This document shows positions 20,872 to 28,676 of a stretch of 64,000 bases of DNA, in pieces. Source of the DNA: Streptococcus cuniculi (lineage in GTDB: Bacteria; Bacillota; Bacilli; Lactobacillales; Streptococcaceae); assembly GCF_001921845.1 (NCBI RefSeq), contig NZ_MSJM01000004.1, positions 124,001 through 188,000 on the forward strand, written 5' to 3'. Below the pieces are notes generated by a model. The model was not told the origin of the DNA. It saw nothing but the letters and a program-made list of their open reading frames with translations, and did not search any database. The translations under genes and the position numbers were made by a program. Numbering within the stretch: the first letter of the stretch is position 1; each line of letters opens with the position of its first letter.

Positions 20872-21327
20872 CTATAATTTTTTTAATGGAAGAAGAAATG
20901 CTTCTTCAGTTGGAGCAACCAAGAGTTGCTCTATCATATCCTTATTTTGTATCTGTTGCATGATTTCCTTTAAAATCTGCAAATGATTGCCACCACTATC
21001 CAAACCAAGAAAGAAGAAGAATTTGACTGGTATTGCTTCTTCAGGGTCATCCATACGGTATAGGCATACCGATTCTTTCAAACGAGCTACCGCAATAAAG
21101 GGTTTAATGATAAATTGAGGATCACCATGAGGAATAGCTACATTATAATCTTCCAGTTCTAATCCTGTTGGATAGTTTGTTTCACGGTCTTGCAAAAATT
21201 CTCCAAAACCTTCTGTGACATAACCTTTACTTACTAATGTTGCTGCAATCTCTTCGAAAAATTGCTGGCGGTCTTCATAGTATTGATCTATGAAAATCAA
21301 ATCTTCTTTTATATATTCCTGAAGCAT
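20872..21327 (-). CDS. PTS fructose/mannitol-type EIIA (operon 1)
   Basis: This 151-residue EIIA of the mannitol/fructose class receives phosphate from HPr. The active histidine lies in DYNVAIPHGDPQFI around residue 67, and the partner histidine is in GNHLQILKEIMQQI. The prototypical YPTGLELEDYNVAIPHGD order is seen. It follows the regulator gene by 18 bases and starts after GAAAAGGAAGGAATC. It may also phosphorylate PRD domains of the upstream regulator, which is established for this class. Confidence 0.9.
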   Translation of the reverse strand: MLQEYIKEDLIFIDQYYEDRQQFFEEIAATLVSKGYVTEGFGEFLQDRETNYPTGLELEDYNVAIPHGDPQFIIKPFIAVARLKESVCLYRMDDPEEAIPVKFFFFLGLDSGGNHLQILKEIMQQIQNKDMIEQLLVAPTEEAFLLPLKKL

Positions 21328-21345
21328 GATTCCTTCCTTTTCTAA

Positions 21346-23385
21346 TTACATTTTCTGTTGAAGTAGGGTAAGAATGCCTTGACTATTCTCAGCCTCTTTC
21401 ATTTTTTCCAACAATAACTTATTTTTGGCTAAATTTCGCACTTCTAATAGGTGAGGCAAATGGCTGGTCTTATCCGGTGTCGTCATCAACAAGATAAAAT
21501 GCAAATCGTACTCCCTATAGAGAATAGGATTACGTAATACCAACAGGCTACACCCAAGTTTCTGAGCGTAAATAGTCGGATCTAAGTGCGGTAGTAAAAT
21601 TGCTTGACGAAGCATAATATACTTCGGTTGATCACGGTATTCAAAAAGCAAGGACGCTAAGTAACTCTCATCAATCACTCCCTTTTGTATTAAGGGACTT
21701 GCTACGATTTTTAATAATTCTGCCCAAGACTTTTCTTTCTCAATAATTTGGATACAATCTAAGGAGAATAGATTCGCTAAACCTTGAATAGACAATGCCG
21801 CTTGATCGAACTCTGGTTTCACCTGAACACTATTTTTTAAAAGATAGCGATTCAGATCTTGTCTCAACTGTTCCTCTGCACTAATTGAGGTATACTTTTT
21901 GATAATTTTTAACAAATCTTCTACATGAAAGACCTGATTATCAATCTGAAAAAACTGACTAATGACCGATCTTCTCAATTGAATCTTCTCTTCATCTAGT
22001 GATAAAGTATTGACTAGATAAAGTATCTTACTTGTTTCTAAAGGAACAGATGAAAATACAATATCATGTGGTAAAATGAATCCCTGATACTCTCTGACCG
22101 AAATACTTGGATAAAAAACAAACTCTGGGAAAAGGGTACGCAAATCCTGTTCCATCAATTTGGAGAAAGAGATTCCATTAGGACAAACAACAACTGCTTT
22201 TATTGTTTTCTCCTCTAATCGTTCTTCTCCTTTAGCTAGCAAATGCCCTCCGATAAACAAGGTGATATAAGCAATCTCTTTATCAGACAGACTCGTCTCA
22301 AAAAACCTCTCTAGTGGTGTGATTGCATTTCTAACAAAATCATGCAAAATCCGATATTTGCTTATAATTTGCTCGTACATGACATTTTCAAAAGTCAGAT
22401 GATACTTGATTCGATAATAAGCTGGTTTGAAATGATTGAGTAGCTTTTCCAGCAATTGTGCACGATTTCGAAATACAAGTAAGGCTGATTGCTCAAATTC
22501 TGTTAGAAATTCTGATAAAGAATTGGACAATTCAAGCAGGTCCTCAGACCGTAACGGGGCATGGATACTCGTCCCAGAACTGAGAAGTTGCAAGGAAATG
22601 TAAACCAACTCTTCCTCAGTCACACTTGAAAATGGTTCTGTGAAGTATAAAGATTGAAATTCCTTCGTTCCCTTAATCTCTTGAATATCCTTTTGATCAA
22701 ACTCTTGAATAAGAAAGTTTCTTTCAATTCTTTTTAGTATCAAAGCTAGAAAAGGGATCAACTGGTAAAAATCCTCATCCGTAAACTTCATTCCTAAAAA
22801 TTTCTCAATCCGATGGAGACCATCTTCCACATTTGAAAAATGCACTTTCTCATCAGATAGGAAATTTTTTAAAGGTGGTATGCCAAATGTTGTTTGCAAG
22901 TCAAAGATTAAATGCTTCAACAGCTCTCTCTTATCCCACTCACTTCCTTCAATCTCATAACCTGTTTTACGGTTATAGTCCAACCGAAGTCGGTAATTCG
23001 TCAACACCTCTTTACCCTTCTTTAGTTCCGTCAAGATAGTATTTTTACTGTAACCAAATACATAAACAAAGTGATTTAAGGAGATATAATCTTCCTTGCT
23101 CAAAATCATTAAAAGAATCAACTTTATACGAGAACTACTCGTCATTTCTAAATTTGAAATATGTATAAAATCTTTTAAAAGCTGTTTACTTTGTGGTGAA
23201 CAATAAAAGCGCCCATCCTGCTTTACAATTCGAGGAGAACCTAAATTGTCCAAGTCATCATTAATAGCTGTGATTGCATACGATAATTGCCGACTAGTCA
23301 GCCCCAACTCCTGCTTCAATATCATCTCATCAGATTGATTATTTGTCAGAAGATGGTGGAGAATTGCTTGTTTACGATCGATCAT
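21346..23385 (-). CDS. PRD-domain transcriptional activator with EIIB/EIIA-like domains (operon 1)
   Basis: The 679-residue product is of the MtlR/LicR type. Residues ~1-60 and 85-150 are helix-turn-helix domains (LKQELGLTSRQLSYAITAIN; FGYSKNTILTELKK). Two PTS regulation domains follow: about 190-300, and 305-410 with HFKPAYYRIKYHLTF and YITLFIGGHLLAKGE. An EIIB-Gat-like domain with VVCPNGISFSKLM is near 400-420, and a C-terminal EIIA domain with ILLPHLDP lies near 600. Such proteins are activated by induction through PTS phosphorylation. It is the first gene of the operon and probably activates it. The start follows AGGAGGAAAAGA. Confidence 0.9.
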   Translation of the reverse strand: MIDRKQAILHHLLTNNQSDEMILKQELGLTSRQLSYAITAINDDLDNLGSPRIVKQDGRFYCSPQSKQLLKDFIHISNLEMTSSSRIKLILLMILSKEDYISLNHFVYVFGYSKNTILTELKKGKEVLTNYRLRLDYNRKTGYEIEGSEWDKRELLKHLIFDLQTTFGIPPLKNFLSDEKVHFSNVEDGLHRIEKFLGMKFTDEDFYQLIPFLALILKRIERNFLIQEFDQKDIQEIKGTKEFQSLYFTEPFSSVTEEELVYISLQLLSSGTSIHAPLRSEDLLELSNSLSEFLTEFEQSALLVFRNRAQLLEKLLNHFKPAYYRIKYHLTFENVMYEQIISKYRILHDFVRNAITPLERFFETSLSDKEIAYITLFIGGHLLAKGEERLEEKTIKAVVVCPNGISFSKLMEQDLRTLFPEFVFYPSISVREYQGFILPHDIVFSSVPLETSKILYLVNTLSLDEEKIQLRRSVISQFFQIDNQVFHVEDLLKIIKKYTSISAEEQLRQDLNRYLLKNSVQVKPEFDQAALSIQGLANLFSLDCIQIIEKEKSWAELLKIVASPLIQKGVIDESYLASLLFEYRDQPKYIMLRQAILLPHLDPTIYAQKLGCSLLVLRNPILYREYDLHFILLMTTPDKTSHLPHLLEVRNLAKNKLLLEKMKEAENSQGILTLLQQKM

Positions 23386-23405
23386 TCTTTTCCTCCTATG
23401 ACTCT

Positions 23406-23434
23406 AGGATAACGTACTTAAATTGAAAAGTAAA
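23406..23434 (-). promoter_or_regulatory. Promoter for PTS operon 1
   Basis: On the minus strand TTTACT (23429-23434) and TATCCT (23406-23411) are 17 bases apart, with the transcription start about 15 bases before the regulator start. It drives regulator and PTS genes together, since no terminator is seen between them. Confidence 0.6.
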
Positions 23435-23511
23435 CATCATTTCATCCCAAAAAATGTTTTTAGAAAGCAGTAAATTGTGATGAAAACAAAAACACTGAAA
23501 GTTCTAAAATG

Positions 23512-24618
23512 AAGTTAGCCAGTTTGTGGTATGAAAAAACACCTCAGAGAGGTATCTTGTAATCACGACAAGAACAATTAGAAGGACTCTGAGATGCAAG
23601 ACTATTATACACCAAAAGGAAAACATTTAACACTATCAGACCGTAGAAATATTGAACGTTGGTTACATGAAGGCTGTTCCAATCGTGAAGTGGCTAGGCG
23701 ACTAGATAAAGCTCCTCAAACCATCCATAATGAGGTCAAGCGGGGGCTAATTCTCCAACAAGTGCGTCACAGTAGGTTCACAAAGGTCTATTCAGCCGCC
23801 AGAGCTCAGATAATCTATGAAGAAAACCGAAAACGCTCTGTGAAAACTGTTCAACTAGATAAACAGACTAAGGAGAAAATCTGTCACTACCTAAATCAGA
23901 AATACTCGCCTGAGATGATGGTCAAGTCTGGAAAGGTAAATGTTCCCGTGTCTACTATCTATTACTGGATTCATCATGGACATCTAGGAGTTGGGAAAGA
24001 AGCCCTGCTCTATCCTAGAAAAGCGAAAGCCAATAAGAAACAAGCTAGTCCTAACTTTAAACCTGCTGGAAAGTCGATTGAGGAACGACCGGAGAGTATC
24101 AACAAGCGGGAGAATATCGGTGATGTTGAGATTGACACAGTTATTCAAACACGAGCTAAAAACGAGTGTCGACTGACCCTAACCGACAGAAAAAGTCGGT
24201 ATCAAATCATTCGCCTTATTCCTGACAAGTCCGTTTCTTCCATCAATCAAGCCCTGAGAACAATCCTGCAAGAGTATCGTATCAGATTCACTCTATCACA
24301 GCTGACAACGGAACGGAATTTAGTCGCTTATCTGATGTTTTTGATCCTGAGCACATTTACTATGCCCACCCTTATTCTTCCTGGGAGAGAGGGACCAATG
24401 AAAAACATAATCGTTTGATTCGACGTTGGTTACCAAAGGGAAGTAAAAATGCGACCCAAAAACAGGTCACATTCGTTGAAAATTGGATTAATAACTATCC
24501 TAAGAAAGTATTAGATTACAAAACTCCCAGAGAGGTTTTATACGCTGGCTAACTTGGACTTGAATTTCGCCATTTTAATAAAAACAAGACAGAGCCACAA
24601 TTTTTGTGGCCCTAACTT
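23512..24618 (+). mobile_element. IS30-family insertion sequence, one-base frameshifted
   Basis: The element lies exactly between the two PTS operons. Its ends carry imperfect inverted arms: GAAGTTAGCCAGTTTGTGG at the left, and GTGGCCCTAACTT at the right (AAGTTAG / CTAACTT near 23512 and 24618). The transposase gene has lost one base. End positions are estimates. Confidence 0.78.
23594..24552 (+). pseudogene. IS30-family transposase, frameshifted
   Basis: The reading frame opens MQDYYTPKGKHLTLSDRRNI with a helix-turn-helix (CSNREVARRLDKAPQTIHNE, residues ~29-48). It continues into the IS30 DDE core with DVEIDTVIQTRA near 180. Near 24290 the frame breaks. The expected ITADNGTEFSRLSDVFDP and the Glu-containing WERGTNEKHNRLIRRWLPKG are in the +1 frame, running to TAA at 24552 (PREVLYAG). 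A single missing base explains this, so full-length transposase is not made. The one-ORF layout of IS30 argues against programmed frameshifting. Confidence 0.87.
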
Positions 24619-24651
24619 TTAGGAGATTAGAAAAAGAAAAGGCCCAGAATG

Positions 24652-24684
24652 AGTTTAGACGCCACTATTCTAAACTTTTTCTTT
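24652..24684 (+). terminator. Terminator downstream of the IS30 element
   Basis: AGTTTAGA-CGCCACTAT-TCTAAACT is followed by TTTTTCTTTT on the plus strand. It blocks transcription out of the element into the convergent PTS operon 2, and may also terminate the dehydratase gene from the other side. Confidence 0.7.
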
Positions 24685-24719
24685 TATCATGTAGGTATAA
24701 AAAGGTATCTAAAACGTTA

Positions 24720-25865
24720 CTACCACTCTGCAATCGTTCCATCATAATGTTTCCATTTTGGATTCATCCAAACGAGTCCTTCCTTATCAATATCTTTGAT
24801 AAGCTCAAGGTTCATTTCAAGACCTAATCCTGGACCTTTTGGAATATCAATAAAACCATCTTTGTATTGGAAAATTTCTTTATTGCGAACAAAATCTAAT
24901 AAATCGAATCCTTTATTATAATGAATCCCTAGGCTTTGTTCTTGGATAAAGACATTCGGAGTACAGGCATCAACTTGGAAGGTAGCAGCCAATGCAATTG
25001 GTCCATACGGTGCATGCGGTGCTACTGCCATGTCATACATCTCAGCTATTGCTGCTAGTTTACGAGTTTCTAAAATCCCTCCTACCAAAGCAACATCTGG
25101 CTGAATAATATCAATCACACCTTTTTTAAATATATTTTTAAAATCCCAACGCGTCACTAACCGTTCACCCGTTGCTAAAGGAGTCGAAGATACCTGAGAA
25201 ACCTGATCAAATGCTTCCTCGTTTTCAGGAAGCACAACTTCTTCCATAAACATTAATTGGTATTGTTCTAATTCTTTGGCAAGGACTTTAGCCATCGGTT
25301 TATGTACACGACCATGGAAATCTACTGCAATATCTAATTCATATCCAAACGCATCCCGTAAAGCTGCCACTCGCTGTGAAACCTGATCAATTTTCTTAAA
25401 ATTGTCAATATAATGCAATTCTTCCGTCGCATTCATTTTAATCGCATTAAAACCACGATTAACTCTATCTTGTGCTTCTGCAACCACATCGTCAGGACGA
25501 TCTCCCCCAATCCAAGAATAGACACGAAGATTGTCCCTGGCAGCTCCTCCCAATAACTCATAGATCGGAGCATTGAAGTATTTCCCCTTAATATCCCACA
25601 AGGCCATCTCAATCCCTGAAACGATGGTACCATTAATCGGACCTCCTCGGAAAAATGAGCGGTGAAGTTCTTGCCACAATCTTTCTATTTCTAGTGGATT
25701 ACGTCCAAGAATGCGCCGTCCCATTTCATAAGCTCCAGCAACGACCGTTTCTGTCTTTGTTCCGGATATCATTTCACCCCAACCATCAAGACCTTCATCC
25801 GTCAGAATTCTAATAAAAATCCACCGTGGTTTTACTTTGTACACTTCAATATCTGTAATTTTCAT
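24720..25865 (-). CDS. dgoD: D-galactonate dehydratase-like enolase-superfamily enzyme
   Basis: The 381-residue product closely follows the galactonate dehydratase of the mandelate racemase subgroup. It starts MKITDIEVYKVKPRWIFIRI and has WGEMISGTKTETV, a GGPINGTIVSGIEMALWDIKG region near 75, metal ligands Asp in VDFHGR and Glu in MFMEE and TGERL, and the catalytic His region APHAPYGPIALAA. IQEQSLGIHYNKG and NPKWKHYDGTIAEW close the barrel. It dehydrates an aldonate to a 2-keto-3-deoxy acid. It is the last gene of PTS operon 2. If the PTS phosphorylates the acid, its true substrate may be the 6-phosphate, an inference worth testing. Confidence 0.87.
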   Translation of the reverse strand: MKITDIEVYKVKPRWIFIRILTDEGLDGWGEMISGTKTETVVAGAYEMGRRILGRNPLEIERLWQELHRSFFRGGPINGTIVSGIEMALWDIKGKYFNAPIYELLGGAARDNLRVYSWIGGDRPDDVVAEAQDRVNRGFNAIKMNATEELHYIDNFKKIDQVSQRVAALRDAFGYELDIAVDFHGRVHKPMAKVLAKELEQYQLMFMEEVVLPENEEAFDQVSQVSSTPLATGERLVTRWDFKNIFKKGVIDIIQPDVALVGGILETRKLAAIAEMYDMAVAPHAPYGPIALAATFQVDACTPNVFIQEQSLGIHYNKGFDLLDFVRNKEIFQYKDGFIDIPKGPGLGLEMNLELIKDIDKEGLVWMNPKWKHYDGTIAEW

Positions 25866-25881
25866 TTTTAGCCTCCTTTCG

Positions 25882-27264
25882 TCACATTCGATTAGGACTA
25901 TCTGTAACCGTTACTTTTTCATCAGTTACTTTTTTTACTCTCGGTTGAATGATATCAAAGTAATACCAACTAGCTGCAATTACAAGAATCATGATAGGCA
26001 TTGTAATCATCAAATTGCCAGTAAAAGCCATAAATACTAAGAAACTTTGCACCATACTGGTTGAGGCAAATGATGAAATCATAATGGCTCCGCCTGCAAT
26101 AGCTAAGTCAATCCCAACTGTCTGAGCAACTTCTGTCAATATAGGAGCTGTAAAGGTTCCAAAGTACAGCAAAGAAGCTGTTGTTACCAATCCGATAATC
26201 AAATTTTTGAAAAGATTTCCACGCGTTAATGCAACGACCATTGCTACGCGGAATGGAATGACTGCTAAATCAGCAAATGGCAACACACGATTTCCAGGTA
26301 ATACCACTGACATAAAAATTGTAAGAGGAATTAAAATCAAGGCTGTTGTAATAACATCTGGATTTCCCACAACAACAGCAGCATCTAAACCAATGAATAA
26401 CTCTCGACCTTTAAAATATTTTTGTGTAAAGCCTTTAGCAGCTTCTGAAATCGGCATCAATCCCTCCATGAACAAGGATGTCATTTTAGGAATTAAAATA
26501 AGAACGGCTGCCATATTCACGCCAAGTTCAAAACTTTTAATGATGTCATAGCGAGCTAAAAGACCGATTACAAATCCCATCAGTAAACCAAGAATCATTT
26601 GATCTCCAAAGAAACCAAGATATTTCTGTGCATCTCGAACTGAAAATTTTATTTTATTGATACCTGGAATACAGTCTAATAGCCAATTAAGAGGCCAAGC
26701 AATCACAAGCGAAGAAAGAGCTGATACCGTTGGTAAAGTGACACCCGGGATACCAAAAAATCGTTCAACAAGGGGAGCTGACCAATCAGCAATTTTAAAA
26801 GTCGTAATCGCCATTGTGACAGAAGCAGCAACACCGAGAAAAATATTATGTGTCACAAAGTATACCATAACACCAACAATGGCCATATGATGGTAGTTCC
26901 AAATATCAACATCTAGTGTCTTGGTTGCTTTCAAGACTAGCATTAACATATTTACTGCAAAAATAGCAAAAATCAAAATAGCGATAATTGGTGATGACCA
27001 AGTCACAGCCGCAATCGATCCCCAACCAACATCAAGCGCATCTAATTTCACTCCAAGATGCTTGACCATTGCTTGTGCAGCAGGTCCTAAATTTGTTGAC
27101 ATAAAATTAATAACTAATTTAATACCAGCAAAACCAATGGCTAATGTTAAGCCCGATTTAAAAGCCTTTGTAAATTTCAATCCAAAAATTAAACCGATAA
27201 TCGTAATGATAACTGGCAACATGACTGTCGGTCCAGCATTTAATAGAAAATTAAAAAATTGCAT
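25882..27264 (-). CDS. PTS galactitol-family EIIC (operon 2)
   Basis: A 460-residue polytopic EIIC of the Gat family, paralogous to the one in operon 1. It has VGWGSIAAVTWSSPIIAI, DVDIWNYHHMAIVG, LFMEGLMPISEAAKGF and FIGLDAAVVVGNPDVITTAL, the same substrate-loop positions as in operon 1 but with different residues. About ten membrane segments are visible. The C-terminus has a longer basic tail (IIQPRVKKVTDEKV). It lies 31 bases after EIIB. With a dehydratase and a KDPG aldolase in the same operon, a hexonate or related sugar acid is the probable cargo. Confidence 0.9.
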   Translation of the reverse strand: MQFFNFLLNAGPTVMLPVIITIIGLIFGLKFTKAFKSGLTLAIGFAGIKLVINFMSTNLGPAAQAMVKHLGVKLDALDVGWGSIAAVTWSSPIIAILIFAIFAVNMLMLVLKATKTLDVDIWNYHHMAIVGVMVYFVTHNIFLGVAASVTMAITTFKIADWSAPLVERFFGIPGVTLPTVSALSSLVIAWPLNWLLDCIPGINKIKFSVRDAQKYLGFFGDQMILGLLMGFVIGLLARYDIIKSFELGVNMAAVLILIPKMTSLFMEGLMPISEAAKGFTQKYFKGRELFIGLDAAVVVGNPDVITTALILIPLTIFMSVVLPGNRVLPFADLAVIPFRVAMVVALTRGNLFKNLIIGLVTTASLLYFGTFTAPILTEVAQTVGIDLAIAGGAIMISSFASTSMVQSFLVFMAFTGNLMITMPIMILVIAASWYYFDIIQPRVKKVTDEKVTVTDSPNRM

Positions 27265-27295
27265 CCTTCTTCTCCTTACTGAGATAACTAATTGA

Positions 27296-27574
27296 CTAGC
27301 TAATATAGTTCATAATTTCTTCTAATGTTGCTTCTTCTCCTATTCCCGTTAGTAAAGAAATTGCTCCAACAGAAGGAATAGCTACTTCTCCGCCTGTAAA
27401 TTGTCCAGTTGTTACTAATAAATCAAAGTTACTTGCTTTTCCTGTAACTTCCATCAGTTTACATTGAGTTGTATCCACTTGGATTCCCTTTTTGAGAGCA
27501 AATTCTTTAATTTTTGTCGCTACGACTGTTGAGGTCGCAATGCCATTTCCACAGGCTACTAGAATATGTTTCAT
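27296..27574 (-). CDS. PTS galactitol-family EIIB (operon 2)
   Basis: The 92-residue product begins MKHILVACGNGIATSTVVA, with the phosphorylated Cys at residue ~8 in the ACGNGIATST loop. The start at 27574 is one base after the EIIA stop and has GGAGGAAAATAAA before it; the in-frame ATG 15 bases upstream lies inside the EIIA end and is not favoured. It pairs with the adjacent EIIA and EIIC to make a complete permease. Confidence 0.9.
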   Translation of the reverse strand: MKHILVACGNGIATSTVVATKIKEFALKKGIQVDTTQCKLMEVTGKASNFDLLVTTGQFTGGEVAIPSVGAISLLTGIGEEATLEEIMNYIS

Positions 27575-27575
27575 T

Positions 27576-28046
27576 TTATTTTCCTCCATTTAGGTATTGT
27601 AGTAATTTATTGACTGATTGCTCGTCATAGCTTTCCACTAAAGCTTGGCGTAAATGATCATCTTGGATGATGCGTACAATGCGTTGAAGCATTTCAATTT
27701 GCCCATGAGGTTTGTCTATTGCAAGCATTATAACAATGCTAATCTCTAATGGTTCCTCAACATTTTCCATAGAATAAAATATCACAGGTTCTTGTAGAAT
27801 CCCAATAGCAATAGTTGTTTGATTTACTAGAGTGTAATCTGCATGAGGAATGGCTATATTAAAACTATTAGATGGTAATCCTGTCGGATAAATCCTTTCG
27901 CGTTCCAGTAAAGCAGTTTTATATTCGTCTCCCACATAACCTTTTTTAGCCAACTCTTCTGCTAAGAAAGAAATAACTTCCTCTTTCGTTTTACAGTTGA
28001 GATCTGGAAAAAAGAGGGATGAATCAATTGTTAACTCCAAATCCAT
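27576..28046 (-). CDS. PTS fructose/mannitol-type EIIA (operon 2)
   Basis: The 156-residue EIIA domain has the phosphoryl-accepting His in SNSFNIAIPHADYTL near residue 69. The neighbouring conserved residues (YPTGLP before it, IDKPHGQIEMLQRIV after) match the mannitol/fructose class. It is four bases after the aldolase gene and overlaps the EIIB ribosome binding site, so expression is tightly coupled. It is the phosphate carrier for EIIB and may also act on the upstream PRD regulator. Confidence 0.9.
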   Translation of the reverse strand: MDLELTIDSSLFFPDLNCKTKEEVISFLAEELAKKGYVGDEYKTALLERERIYPTGLPSNSFNIAIPHADYTLVNQTTIAIGILQEPVIFYSMENVEEPLEISIVIMLAIDKPHGQIEMLQRIVRIIQDDHLRQALVESYDEQSVNKLLQYLNGGK

Positions 28047-28049
28047 CTG

Positions 28050-28667
28050 TCATCTCACCTCCATTTTTTTCAAAAATTCTCTCACATTTTCAACTAATAA
28101 TTCCTTGTTTTTATTTCGAATCGCCTCTTGAGAAAACAATGCTGATCCAACACCAATGTAACTGGCCCCTGCTTCCATAAATGATGCAACATTGTGAATA
28201 GAAACACCACCAACTGCCATCAATGGAAGGTTCCCCAATGGTCCACGTATGCCTTTAAAAAACTCTTTTCCGACAACATCGGCAGGAAAAATCTTAACAA
28301 TGTCTGCACCATTACCTAGCAATGTGTGCACTTCTGTTGGAGTCATCGCTGCTGGAACAGATATCACGTTATTGGCACGACATAATTCCAACACGTCCGG
28401 TGATAACATGACAGGAGACAAAAGAAATCGTACTCCACAGTCAATAACCCTGCGAGCCTCCTCTATATTCAGCACAGTCCCTGCGCCGATGATTATTTTA
28501 TCTCCATACTTAGAGATTAATTTCCTCAGTGAATCAAAAACATCTGGGGAGTTCAATGTAACTTCAACGGCACAATTTTCATACTGGATAGCACTAATGA
28601 TTGTATCTAGGTCCTTAAAATCATAACCTCTTAAAATAACTGTTAATTTTGGAAAGTCAGATACCAT
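28050..28667 (-). CDS. KDPG/KDPGal aldolase family protein
   Basis: The 205-residue product is a class I 2-keto-3-deoxy-6-phosphogluconate/galactonate aldolase. It has VILRGYDFKD near residue 10, the conserved EVTLNSP region at ~35, GAGTVLN near 62 and the Schiff-base lysine in DIVKIFPADVVG near 127; MAVGGVSIHN gives the phosphate site. It splits a 6-phosphorylated 2-keto-3-deoxy acid into pyruvate and glyceraldehyde 3-phosphate. It immediately follows the regulator (nine bases) and precedes EIIA. With the dehydratase it would complete a short degradation route for a phosphorylated aldonate. Confidence 0.88.
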   Translation of the reverse strand: MVSDFPKLTVILRGYDFKDLDTIISAIQYENCAVEVTLNSPDVFDSLRKLISKYGDKIIIGAGTVLNIEEARRVIDCGVRFLLSPVMLSPDVLELCRANNVISVPAAMTPTEVHTLLGNGADIVKIFPADVVGKEFFKGIRGPLGNLPLMAVGGVSIHNVASFMEAGASYIGVGSALFSQEAIRNKNKELLVENVREFLKKMEVR

Positions 28668-28676
28668 ATCTTTACC

